Source: Hippasteria phrygiana (lineage: Eukaryota > Echinodermata > Asteroidea > Valvatida > Goniasteridae). Taken from it: a DNA stretch of 64,000 bases. Shown here piece by piece: positions 24,116 to 33,876 of this stretch (its first letter is position 1; each line of letters opens with the position of its first letter). The translations under genes and the position numbers were made by a program. The stretch spans positions 2,046,001 through 2,110,000 of the forward strand of contig JAZGUH010000331.1 in NCBI GenBank assembly GCA_037893225.1, given 5' to 3'. The notes beneath the pieces are model-generated. The model was not told the DNA's origin, searched no databases, and saw nothing but the letters and a program-made list of their open reading frames with translations.

Positions 24116-25544
24116 AATTGGATACAAGCACCCAACGTTTGTAATGGTAATAGGAATTACACGCACATGTACATGGTGATTTAACTTTCTTGGCAGTTCC
24201 AATAACACTTACATCCACCATCAGAATACCATGTGTTTGCCAGTTGTGGCCATTGGTAAGATATGGACATCAATTCTAAAGTGTCCTGTATGAAAACATT
24301 TCTTATGTAAACCTCTCAGTGGTAGTGACCATGTCCCTTTGATCATGGGCAATTCATACTTTTCAGTTTTTTCTACTGCAGGTACAGTTGCCTTCTAAGC
24401 ATCTACATGTAATTACGTGCCAAGTTCAGTGACAAGTTTGCTTTATTCAAGCTCAGGATAATGTTTTTTTTAGGCATTCTTGGGTTGATGCTTTTAGGCA
24501 CCCCTTTTATGTTGGCGCAAAGTCCTATATCGCCATCCTTAAATCAGGCAGGTTTCCTGTTTGATCCGACACCATTATATAATGGTTTGCATTGTACCTG
24601 TCCATGTAGCACTGTGCCAGTGGTATTTCTTTGATATACATGTACTTTGCATACAGTGCCACAAGAACACGTTTCTTCAAAGTAGTGACATTTTCCACAT
24701 CATCACATTCAGAGGGGGCTTTCTCCGGTCACCCATGGTAATCTGTAGAAAAGACAGTAAAGCGAGAATTAAATCAAAATCATAATAATTAAATAATACA
24801 CTAATCTTGTTGGTTTATAATGCAACAGTTTAATGGCAATTTTCAGTGCATCAGACAGCATTCAGACAGCAATAAACAATATCAGTAAACATTCATTTAA
24901 TACACATGTACATCAAAATGTGACTGACTGAAGTATATTTGAGAGATATGAGGTTAGTACACAATTTGGCTTTGCAGGCATTTTGCCTCAGTGGGAAGGC
25001 TTTTTTTTTCACTTGCTTATCATGTTTACATTGGATATGCACTGCAGTTCCCCATTTCCACTGGATGTACATGTACATTCACTTTTGACATTTGATGCCA
25101 GGCCTACTTGACATGCTTGGAAATTTGTTTAACATCATTGTTCATAAATTTGGATACACAGATGCATGGGCTTCAACTGGCTAATAAGGGTACCGCATAG
25201 CAAATTACCCAGCCACATCCGTGGGGGCTTCATATAGTTCATGGTATGGAGAGGCTTGAAATACACATGGCCAGATTCCAGTAATTTGGGTATACTGCAG
25301 AGTCTACATATTTAGCACAGTCCAACACCAAAGTAAAAAAAAGACATGTTTAGCATCCCCTCCCATTTCCTTTTTAGGGTAGCCTGGATTTTTGTGTATT
25401 TGAACAGCTGAAAAACCTACGGTTGTTAGAAATTAAAAAGAATGGCAGCCATCTTAAAAATAAACCTTGATTTTTTTTTTTTTATTTTTTTTTTAATTGC
25501 CCTAACCAAAGAGAAAAAAAACAATTCCACATTTTGTATGAATA
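24116..25544. other. No gene recognised
   Basis: AT-rich DNA with A and T tracts (about 25010 and 25470-25530). Short frames lack motifs. Confidence 0.55.
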
Positions 25545-25865
25545 AAGTATGCCTGATTGTTTTCATCATTGACAAATTTTGAATTTTTTGTTATACGAAT
25601 TGCAGTTAACACCTGACACTGCCTGAACATAAATTCCTGATCAGTTTCAGTTACTGACTTTTGATAAACATAATTTGTCTTTTCCCAAATGCTTTGGTCT
25701 GGTAGTATGCATAATGATGATCTTGTCCGTGTTAAAAATTATTTGTATGGAATTCAGGCCCAGTATATAGTAGGTAACGACGATCATGATGTGACGTTGT
25801 ACATGCTTCAAATGACTCCCCCATGCATGACCATACATGTACATGTCTGAGCAGATGTCGGCTGA

Positions 25866-26117
25866 TTCGACCGTCGAGACAACGCGACCGTCGAGACAAC
25901 GCGACCGTCGAGACAACGCGACCGTCGAGACAACGCGACCGTCGAGACAACGCGACCGTCGAGACAACGCGACCGTCGAGACAACGCGACCGTCGAGACA
26001 ACGCGACCGTCGAGACAACGCGACCGTCGAGACAACGCGACCGTCGAGACAACGCGACCGTCGAGACAACGCGACCGTCGAGACAACGCGACCGTCGAGA
26101 CAACGCGACCGTCGAGT
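25866..26117. repeat. 17-bp minisatellite, ~15 units
   Basis: The unit GACCGTCGAGACAACGC is repeated almost perfectly. Three units equal 51 nt, giving long open frames on both strands (SRRSRCLDGRV and similar). These are artefacts. Confidence 0.95.
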
Positions 26118-26485
26118 TCACGGTGCAGATGGCATGGCGCACCATGTACGCGCGTGCAGCCGCACCATTATTTATCATAGCACCGATGCATTGATAAGCC
26201 GGTATTCCTAACCATCTCAGTTGATGATAGTCAGTGTAGCGGCAAGATGTTAAATTTGTGGATTCCAAATTCGTTATGGTTTAATACTAGTTCATGTAGT
26301 TTGTTATTCCAAGTATTTTCTGATATTTTGTAATGCTTGTATTCGACAGGTTTCAAATTTATTCCCCCAATTAACGTACAATAAGCAAGGTTCCTACATA
26401 CATGTACATGTACATGAAGGTCCCCGCATATCCCAGCCCCTTGCCACAAAACATAGACCGACGCCCAGCCCAGATCCCCAGCGAA

Positions 26486-26503
26486 CCCCCCCCCCCCCCC
26501 CCC
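26486..26503 (+). repeat. Poly(C) tract
   Basis: An uninterrupted C run; its length in the assembly is probably unreliable. Confidence 0.9.
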
Positions 26504-27164
26504 TCGTCGAGTACCCCAGGGATTACCCCAGCGATTCCCCTATCTGCGAGTTGACTTGTCTCAATGGACGAGTTGTCCCGAATCACGTCGGCCAACGGTA
26601 GAGTTGTCCGAGCCCCAAGCACAACGAGGCTACATGTACTATACATAAAACTTACTTACCCGGCATACGGTGCTTTGGTAGAACTTCCACTACTGCAGTA
26701 GAAGGGAAGGACAGCCTGACAGATGTGAGTTGTGTAGCTGGACATTTAAAAAGAATGGCGGCCATCTTAAAAACAAACAATAAAAAGCCAGTCCTTTTTT
26801 TTGTTTACAAAACCCGAATGCTAAACATGTTTTGTTGACTTGGCCTAACCATGGAGGAATGAAGTCTGCCGGATTTTTTTCATCATTGACAAATTTTGAT
26901 ATTTTTTTGTTATACAGTTGACACTGCCTGAACAGAAATTCCTGATCAGTTTCAGTTACTGACTTTTGATAAACATAATAATTTGTCTTTTCCCAAATGC
27001 TCTGGTCTGGTAGTACGCGTAGTCCAATGATGATCTTGTCAGCGTAAAATTATTTGAATGAAATTCAAGCCCAGTGTATAGTAGGTAATGACGATCATGA
27101 CGCGACGTTGTACATGCTTCAAGTTCAAATGACTACGGAGGATAGTATCGTGCCTTTTCCTCCT

Positions 27165-27910
27165 AGCCCCATGAGTGTGGCTGGCAGATTTTGACATCGA
27201 GCTGATCTGCCACACGTCCTGCCCATATGTTCGTGTGGTGAGAATTTGGACAGCGTTTTGAACGGTCTGGATTGTCATCTTACACATGTAGCTATCTTAC
27301 TTACCATTTTCCGAAATATTGGACATTAAACTTGGACACCATAGTCTTGCGTGCAAACGATTTCAACTTGTGTCAGCCATTTTAAAATGACGTCACCGTG
27401 TTCCAAACAGCTTGCCGACGGCTGCTTAATGAGAGCAAACTAGCTAACACGATTTCAGTGGAACATCTCATGCGAAATCGTAATAAGCTAGCTGTGCTCT
27501 CATCAAACAACCGTCGGCAAGCTGTTTGGAACACAGTGACGTCATTTCCAAATGGATGACACCAGTTTTTAATGGTCTGGATGTGTTCTCTGTGGTATTA
27601 ACTATCCCAAACTGCTTATGGCTAGTCATCTTACTTACCATTTCCCGAAATATTGGACATTGAACTCAACTTGGACACCATTCCATTTCAGTGGAACATC
27701 TATGGTGAGTAAGATGACTAGCCGTTAGCAGTTTGGGGGATAGCTAACTAAGACGACAGAGAACACATCCAGACCGTTAAAAACGCTGTCCAGATAGTGC
27801 TACCCAACCGCACGAATTTTTGAAATTCTCACCACACGAACATATACATGTATATGGACATGTAAAGGACCAGCCCGATGTCAAAATCCGCCAGCCACAC
27901 TAGAGTCGTG
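27165..27910. repeat. Nested foldback element, ~745 bp
   Basis: The outer arms 27170-27290 and 27770-27905 are imperfect reverse complements (TGGCTGGCAGATTTTGACAT / GATGTCAAAATCCGCCAGCC; GGTGAGAATTTGGACAGCG / its complement). The inner arms 27385-27450 and 27465-27550 match over GTTCCAAACAGCTTGCCGAC. The block TCTTACTTACCATTTTCCG also occurs twice in direct orientation (27296, 27629). There is no coding content. Confidence 0.8.
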
Positions 27911-27947
27911 GGGTAGCCCAACAAATAACAGGGCTGTAAATGGTTCC

Positions 27948-28410
27948 TTTTTGGCGATTGTGTAGTGTAGGGCCCCTCTTTAGTTTTGATGAAATTAGAT
28001 TCAAGGGTATTTTTTCTCATTCCAAAATGACTTTTTCAACCTAAAAGCAGACTTATTGTTTTTTGTAATTTTGAACAGTTTATTTCAGTAGAAAATGCAA
28101 TTTTCTTACGCGCTTTACGGCAGTTGCTATGCGAATGACGCGGTTTTGCGTGTTTACTGTGCGTCGCGGTGATCGCCATCTCTATTTTTGCATTGCGTTT
28201 TGTTGTCCTCATCGCCGCTTTACCCCAAAATTTCCCTCAAAACTAAACCCCTGCCCTTTATCTACGGCATACCTGTTGGTTTGTAATGTCGTTAACTACT
28301 AACTAGTTTGGCAAGTAAAAGTGGATTTTTGTTCCCTTATGCTTAGGGCATGGAGGTAGGAAACCATGATTAAGGGAACAAAAATCCCTACACTACACAA
28401 TCGCCTCCTT
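27948..28410. repeat. Repeat with GGCGATTGTGTAGTGTA ends; inverted copy at 30364-30520
   Basis: GGCGATTGTGTAGTGTAGGG at 27952 faces its complement at 28389-28406. The right half (TTTACCCCAAAATTTCCC, CCTGTTGGTTTGTAATGTCG) reappears in reverse at 30364-30520 inside the P-like element, in intron 1 of ORF1. It is a dispersed non-autonomous family. Confidence 0.7.
28349..28368 (+). other. Possible second P-like excision footprint
   Basis: CATGGAGGTAGGAAA equals the first 15 nt of the left terminal repeat at 29617 (including its extra A), followed by CCATG, which matches the other end. The flanks TTAGGG and TTAAGGG are only an imperfect duplication. Confidence 0.35.
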
Positions 28411-28498
28411 TTTAACTTCTGGCTTTTCACTGTGACAGTAAAAAGCCAGAAGTTAAAAAAAAAAGAACTATTTACAGCCCTACATGTGTTTGTAGGTA

Positions 28499-28507
28499 GT
28501 CGTGAGG
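28499..28507. other. Left 9-bp target duplication of the foldback element
   Basis: GTCGTGAGG here and again at 39839-39847. Identity can be extended to 11 bp by including TA, shared with the element tip. Confidence 0.8.
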
Positions 28508-29616
28508 TAGTCCGAGTAACTTGGACCCTTCATATCGCCTTTTTAACATTTGGACATGATCTGGCGATAGTAGGGTCCAAGTCGATTGCGCGATAGAGAA
28601 TGGCCAAAAATTCAATCCAAACAAAAAACATCAGAATTCAACCTTACAACGGCAACCAAAATACTAGATACGCCATCACCTGAACAAGTGGGGTTCCATG
28701 ATCAGATGAATGTACCAAGGTTTACTTAACAATAACATCCAAATAAAAAGTGAAATTTTACCGTTTCATTCCCAGAGACCCCCGCAGAACATGTCTTTTC
28801 GCTTTTTTGTAGTCGGTCAGTACGTAGTTCGAATAGTGACCGTACCCCTCGACCGTGCATGACGTCACCCTGATGCGCAGCGCCCGCATGCACCGCCCGA
28901 CAACCTGCCGGCGACTGTTTCGTGAGTGGTAAAACGGTCGCTGTACGTGTTCGTGTGTAGATCATAGAGTTATACATGTAGCATGTGTAGTATATTGATT
29001 CGAGGTTGCACGCGCGTCATGGGGTAGGAAATTCTTCACGAAACAGTCGCCGGCATAAACATGTTGTCGCGCAGTGCATGCTAGTCTTGGTTCCAAGACG
29101 TCCTTAGCGCGGTGCGACGTACAGCGCGCACGGCAGCGCCCTCTAGCTACACAAACACAAACACAAACACACGCCTTGGCGTGTGTATGTGTAGCGAGAG
29201 GGTGCTGTCGGCCGGCCGTGCGCGCTATACGTCGCACTGCTAAGAACGTCTTGGAACCTAGACTAGGTGCATGCGGGCGCTGCGCATCAGGGTGACGTAC
29301 GTCATGCAAGATGGAGGAGTCACTATATTTGAACTCCAAAAAAGCGAAAAGACATGTTCTGCGGGAGGTCTCTGGGAATTAAACGGTAAAATTTCATTTC
29401 ATTTGGATGTTAAGTAAACCTTGGTACATTTATCTGATCATGGAACCCCACTTGTTCAGGCGGTGGCGTATCTAGTATGTGGCCGTTGTAAGGTTGAATT
29501 CTGATGTTTTTTGTTTGGATTGAATTTTTGGCCATTCTCTATCGCGCAATCGACTTGGACCCTACTATCGCCAGATCATGTCCAAATGTTAAAAAAGGCG
29601 ATATGAAGGGTCCAAG
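28508..29616. mobile_element. Long-armed foldback (Mutator-like) element, left and main part
   Basis: The arm 28508-28835 (TAGTCCGAGTAACTTGGACC, then GATCTGGCGATAGTAGGGTC and CAGAACATGTCTTTTCGC) is the reverse complement of 29335-29616. The interior also mirrors itself: CCCTGATGCGCAGCGCCCGC / its complement near 29275, and CCAAGACGTCCTTAGC / GCTAAGAACGTCTTGG. The right tip is missing here. It is found at 39794-39838, displaced by the P-like insertion. Long terminal inverted repeats plus a 9-bp duplication suggest the Mutator superfamily (inference). No transposase frame is present. Confidence 0.82.
29610..29616. other. Left target-site duplication of the P-like element
   Basis: GTCCAAG, repeated at 39794-39800. 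It becomes 8 bp (GGTCCAAG) if the last G of the right end is counted. The uninterrupted site is predicted by the foldback's own left tip (CTTGGACC at 28520). Confidence 0.88.
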
Positions 29617-29646
29617 CATGGAGGTAGGAAAAGAAGGAGTTAGCGC
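29617..29646 (+). repeat. Left terminal inverted repeat of the P-like element
   Basis: It begins CATGGAGGTAGGAAAAGAAG and ends GAGTTAGCGC. It matches the complement of 39765-39793 with a single 1-nt indel (extra A after GGT). Confidence 0.92.
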
Positions 29647-29666
29647 AAGCAAAGATCAAAGGGAAT

Positions 29667-29679
29667 ATGTCTCATGCCG
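29667..29679 (+). promoter_or_regulatory. Subterminal inverted repeat, left copy
   Basis: ATGTCTCATGCCG, 51 nt from the left end. It recurs inverted at 39637-39649, 145 nt from the right end. P elements carry subterminal transposase-binding sites and an internal inverted repeat at comparable distances. A binding role here is inferred. Confidence 0.6.
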
Positions 29680-29804
29680 CGATCAGATAACGACCGCAAA
29701 GTAAACGCAGCACCATGGGGCGCCAGGCCGGCAGAAAACCGCACGCGCGTTGCATGATGGGACGTCGTAGACATCGCGCACGCGCAACACGTTTGCTCGA
29801 CTGA

Positions 29805-29816
29805 CAAGATGGCGGC
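29805..29816 (+). promoter_or_regulatory. TISU/YY1-like start context of ORF1
   Basis: CAAGATGGCGGC surrounds the ATG at 29809 and matches the published TISU consensus (SAASATGGCGGC). That element directs both transcription by YY1 and initiation from very short leaders. It suggests transcription starts only a few tens of bases upstream, which agrees with the 190-bp distance to the element end. Confidence 0.6.
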
Positions 29817-32800
29817 TTACGGAGCGGGAGATTTCTATTATGGTTCTGATTTAAGCGATTTTTCAGAAAGTGAGGGGGAGTTTGCCGAGTTTTCAGAAGA
29901 TGAATGTGATGGAGATACTTTAAGGTATTGTGTGTGCGGACTACCGGCAACGACAGACATGATTGCGTGCGATGGGCTCGGGTGCAAAATCGAGTGGTTC
30001 CACTACGAGTGCGTGGGATTCTCGGAAGACACGATCCCCGAGGGTTCCTGGCTGTGCGATCTTTGTCGTCCAGGTACAGCATCCAATGTTGGTACGTTTT
30101 GTTTCCCCAGTTTTTACCCATTTCAAGGCTTTCATATTTGGTAACCACCAACTGAAATGTTTATTTGCAGCTCCTTTATTACGTGTTTCGTCAGAAATTT
30201 GGTCTAACGCTTATTAGGCCCTATTAATTTTTTTTTATTTAGGCCGAATCGAAGGCCTACTTTTTCTTTTTACTCTTTTTTTAAATCCCAAAAACAAAGT
30301 AGGCCTATGGCCTATGAATGATTTTGAAACAAACTCTCTACATGTAGCTCTATAGTAATTTTATTTGGCGATTGTGTAGTGTATGGCCCTGTTCCCTATA
30401 AGGAAACAAAAATCCACTTTTAGGTGGCATTGCCAAACTAGTTAGCGACATTACAAACCAACAGGTATGCCGTTATTAAAGGGCAGGGTTTTTCTTTTGA
30501 GGAAAATGTTGGGGTAAAGCACAATTCTCTTCGCCCTGGGTGTGGCTGTGACTGAGAATTCATTAAAACAAATCATGGAAGACTTGTCATGCTTGTGTAT
30601 GTTTTAAAAAATAAATAAAGGCCAAATTTGTTATTGGTTTATTTTATTTCCAGATTCACCTGCCGCTCCATCTCGTGAAAATGAAGATCCTTTGGATGTT
30701 GTGACACCATCAATGGCATCAGCACAACCGGATCACCTCTCATCTGGGCGTACCACGAAGTCCTCAGGAAAGAGATGTGGCAAAGGAAAGGGCAACAAAT
30801 TTAAAAACGGTAAAAATTTAATATGAATACTCTGTAGGTATACTCCAATATGTAGTAATTGTTTTCGGTGATTTTTTACTTTAATTTTATTGTCGGTTTA
30901 CCTGATTGTCTTTTGTTTAATTTTAAAAAATCAATTGAACTGCTAATAAATGACTGAATTCACCTTAAATATACAAATCCAGGGGCGGATCTAGGTTTTA
31001 ACTAAGGGGGGTTTACCTGAGGTTATTGGCCTACACAACCCAGCGTGCCGAATTTTCGACACCCGACAATGGTTTTTTTTTTTTCTCAGCCCCTAGATCC
31101 GCCACTGAAATCGACAAAATTATCTAACGTTTTGAACTTATAAGCAAGTTCTAACATAATTTTCTTGGTTTAATTTTTGTAATTTTAAAATAATTTGGGG
31201 ATGACTTTTTGAAGTCGTTGTTTTGAAATATTCCTTCCCCTTACTTTAACCACTGTCATTATGTATGAATGTGTACAGTGTAATTCAACATACATTTATT
31301 AAAATGTATCCAATAAAAATGTTATTTTACAAACATTTAATTATTTACCTCACCTGCACAGCAAAGTTCATAACTTAATTGACTTAAAGTGTACATGATT
31401 CTCTTCCTTTTTCCTTTTACATGTAGCTCGACCTAAAGGCAGATCTACTGAAGGCAATGTTCAGGACACTTCGGAAAAAGCAAGAGGCGGAGGCCAACGG
31501 CAACCAGACAAAAAAGGTAACTTTGCTGTTATTTTATATGTGGCTCTCTCCTACATGATTTTAACTTGAGGTACTCTCCGATTGCATTTTGGTTATAACT
31601 GGTTCTGGTAAAATACGGCTTAGACGTGGTGATGGGTATGGGAATGTTTTTAAGCGGATCGTTTAAAAATGCTCAGTGATGGTACATGTACATTGACAAG
31701 AGTGGTTTGTTCATGTACATAATTTCCCGCTGTCCCTTTTTTTCTGATATTTTTTGGCCAAGTTTGTATAAACAGGAGGTGACTAGTTGCTTGTACAATG
31801 TACTCATCAATGTTTGTTGTTTTCCTTTTTCTGTTTCCCTAGTTCAATGACCGTCTCTCTCGAAAGAGCATGTGATGGAAAGATCACATCACTATTTCAA
31901 GATGGCTCTTCAAAAGATGCAAACAAATCCCATCTTCTCAGGTGGCTACCCACTGGCCCTCTCTGCTATGGGACTTGTTTTGACTCTACTCACAATGACC
32001 GAGAGCCCCGAGTTGCAGACCTTCTGCAATGAGACAGTATTGGCCATGTGGGTTGTAATGACGGCAGGCGATGAGAAATTTCTAAAACCTGAGGCATCGG
32101 CAATGATGTGGAGAGCTTTTCACAAATACAAGCTGGAAAGTAGCACCAAGTTTATCAAATTCCTAGATAGTGTGAACATCAACAGCAACGGAAAGTTTGT
32201 TTATATTACATATCAGTATATTTTGCAAACTATCTTGGCATTCATGATTACTGACCGTAACTCCAAGGAAAACCCGGATGATGCCTTGAACAATAAAGAA
32301 ATACCGCTATCCAAAGAGGAGGAACATGTTTTGAGATACGCTGCTGGCTATATTCCATTTGCTCTTTATCAGAAATTCAAAAGACAAACTAACAAAACTG
32401 CAACTTATCTGTGTGAAGTTTTGCAGAAGTGGCGTGCATGTAAAACTAATACTGAGAAAACATTCTTAGAATACACAAATGAATGGATCAACAAACAAAA
32501 CCGAGGTGGCTTATTTCATGTTGGAGATGATGTGTATATTTTTTTTCGCACCCTTTAACATGTATCCAGACAATTCTTGACAAGAGCCAACTTAAGCAAA
32601 TTCCCTGGATTGAATGTAAAGAACTCCTTGAAAGAAAAAATATTGTCATTGAGGCGTGTTCACAACTACTGGCAAACTTTAACACAAGGAAAACTTAAAG
32701 GAGATGTTTCAACACGATTCTTGGACATGGTACTTAACTTGTGGATAAAGATACGAGTAACTGCATTCATTAGAGTTTATCTGGATTTGAAAAAGTCTAG

Positions 32801-32855
32801 TGGCAAGGTCTCTAAAAGGGGCGAAAAGGCACTGAGAAAGAACCTACAATCTTGA
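29809..32855 (+). CDS. ORF1 of the P-like element: PHD-finger protein (one in-frame stop)
   Basis: Proposed exons: 29809-30073, 30654-30809, 31427-31516 and 31867-32855; all junctions are GT-AG and phase 1, total 500 codons. Residues 11-36 are Ser/Asp/Glu-rich. Residues 41-86 form a C4HC3 PHD finger (C41, C43, C54, C59, H65, C68, C83, C86) with EWFHYEC as in ING-type fingers, whose Trp and Tyr bind H3K4me3; binding here is inferred. Residues 89-170 are a basic linker. The large last exon (LRYAAGYIPFALYQKF, NRGGLFHVGDDVYIFF, STRFLDMVLNLW) matches no family I can name. TAA at 32556 (codon 401) interrupts it, though the frame continues another 99 codons. The stronger-looking acceptor at 31843 would create a stop immediately, hence the choice of 31867. 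An alternative donor at 30091 adds six codons. Possibly recently inactivated. Confidence 0.72.
30979..31107. mobile_element. Small MITE with GGGGCGGATCTAGG ends
   Basis: CAGGGGCGGATCTAGG and CCTAGATCCGCCACTG are near-perfect inverted ends of a ~129-bp element in intron 2 of ORF1. Confidence 0.75.
32556..32558 (+). other. Premature stop in ORF1
   Basis: TAA lies in frame between ...VYIFFRTL and HVSRQFLTRANL. Both sides are open and protein-like, so this is a nonsense change (or sequencing error) rather than the natural end. Confidence 0.7.
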
Positions 32856-33507
32856 TTATATGTGAAATAACTTATTTTCCTTTGCCCTTGTTCAAAGTCA
32901 CAAACGTCATGAAAAACTAAATTGTTGAAGCACCAGCTGTTGCTTATCATGATGTGTTTAAAACATTGGTGTACCTCCGACGGAATTATGGTTCAAATTT
33001 CATCTATATACAAGTACACCCTAGGAAAATTAATGCTTTTGCAAGCAATAAGTGTTATGTCTACAGCTTATACACAACTTTATGGGAAGTGGACTGACTA
33101 GATTTGGTAAATTGGGGGGCAATACTATATGTACATGTATTTCAAAAAAGTTTTTTTTCTAACAATGGTCGGCCGACCATTTAAAATTGATAGAAAAAAA
33201 ATCTTGAAAATGACAACACAGGATCCTCCACACTTACTTTACTGTCGGGTAAGGTCTTATAAATACTGTTGCTTTCAATGTACTTTGATGATTGAGAAAT
33301 AGTGAAACTGCATTAATGTTATACTGGTTACCTGGACAACTTAAAATAAATCCTGTAAATTACATTTGACTGGGGTTCAAAGATTTTTTTTAGAAAGAGT
33401 ACAGTGGCATTAAAAACAAACCGGTATCGAACGTGTATTTGCCTTACTGGAAATTGCTGGCTTTTTAAATTGTGATAATGGTCCCGATAGTAAACAAACT
33501 ACCACAT

Positions 33508-33874
33508 CTATAGACGATGTGCACGTATCGTGTTTTGCATAAAATTTGGTTTAGGAGTGACGTTGCAGGTCAGATCGCCTTTAAATTAAGTTACTTTTGA
33601 TATCACTTCTTAGCCAAATTCATGCAAAACATATTGCCAGGCACATGGTCTATAGATGAATTTCACATTAGCCCCGTCTGCGCACTTCCAGGTTGAAAGC
33701 AAGGATGTCGGTGCTATTTAACAAATTCATTCATGCATGAATGAATCGCGCAATAAATGGCAGCGAAGTGCACGTTTATCATAGTCAGCCATTTACTTAA
33801 CACTGAGAGCCTCTTAAAAACCCGGAAGTGCACAGATCGGTGCTATTTTACGTCAATTTGGAATTCATCTATAG
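33508..33874. mobile_element. MITE-like hairpins with CTATAG ends, between ORF1 and ORF2
   Basis: 33508-33655 begins CTATAGACGATGTGCACG and ends CAGGCACATGGTCTATAG, with CATAAAATTTGG / CCAAATTCATG inside. A second inverted pair (GTCTATAGATGAATTT / GAATTCATCTATAG) spans 33648-33874. It ends two bases before the ORF2 stop codon. Confidence 0.65.
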
Positions 33875-33876
33875 CT

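Larger units (their letters stand above)
25545..27135 (+). repeat. Direct ~270-bp repeat pair (25545-25818 and 26868-27135)
   Basis: Both copies contain TTTCATCATTGACAAATTTT, CCTGATCAGTTTCAGTTACT, GTCTTTTCCCAAATGCT and CGACGTTGTACATGCTTC in the same order, with perhaps 15% divergence. DNA between them (26656-26745, TACGGTGCTTTGGTAGAACT) matches 39945-39995 on the far side of the large nested element. Confidence 0.8.

Noticed and set aside
25647..26268. SRRSRCLDGRV repeat proteins on both strands
   Set aside because: Direct product of a 17-bp minisatellite that closes every 51 nt; no family, no context.
31787..32032. Alternative ORF overlapping the start of ORF1 exon 4
   Set aside because: It is in the wrong phase for exons 1-3 and is contained in the shadow of the longer exon.
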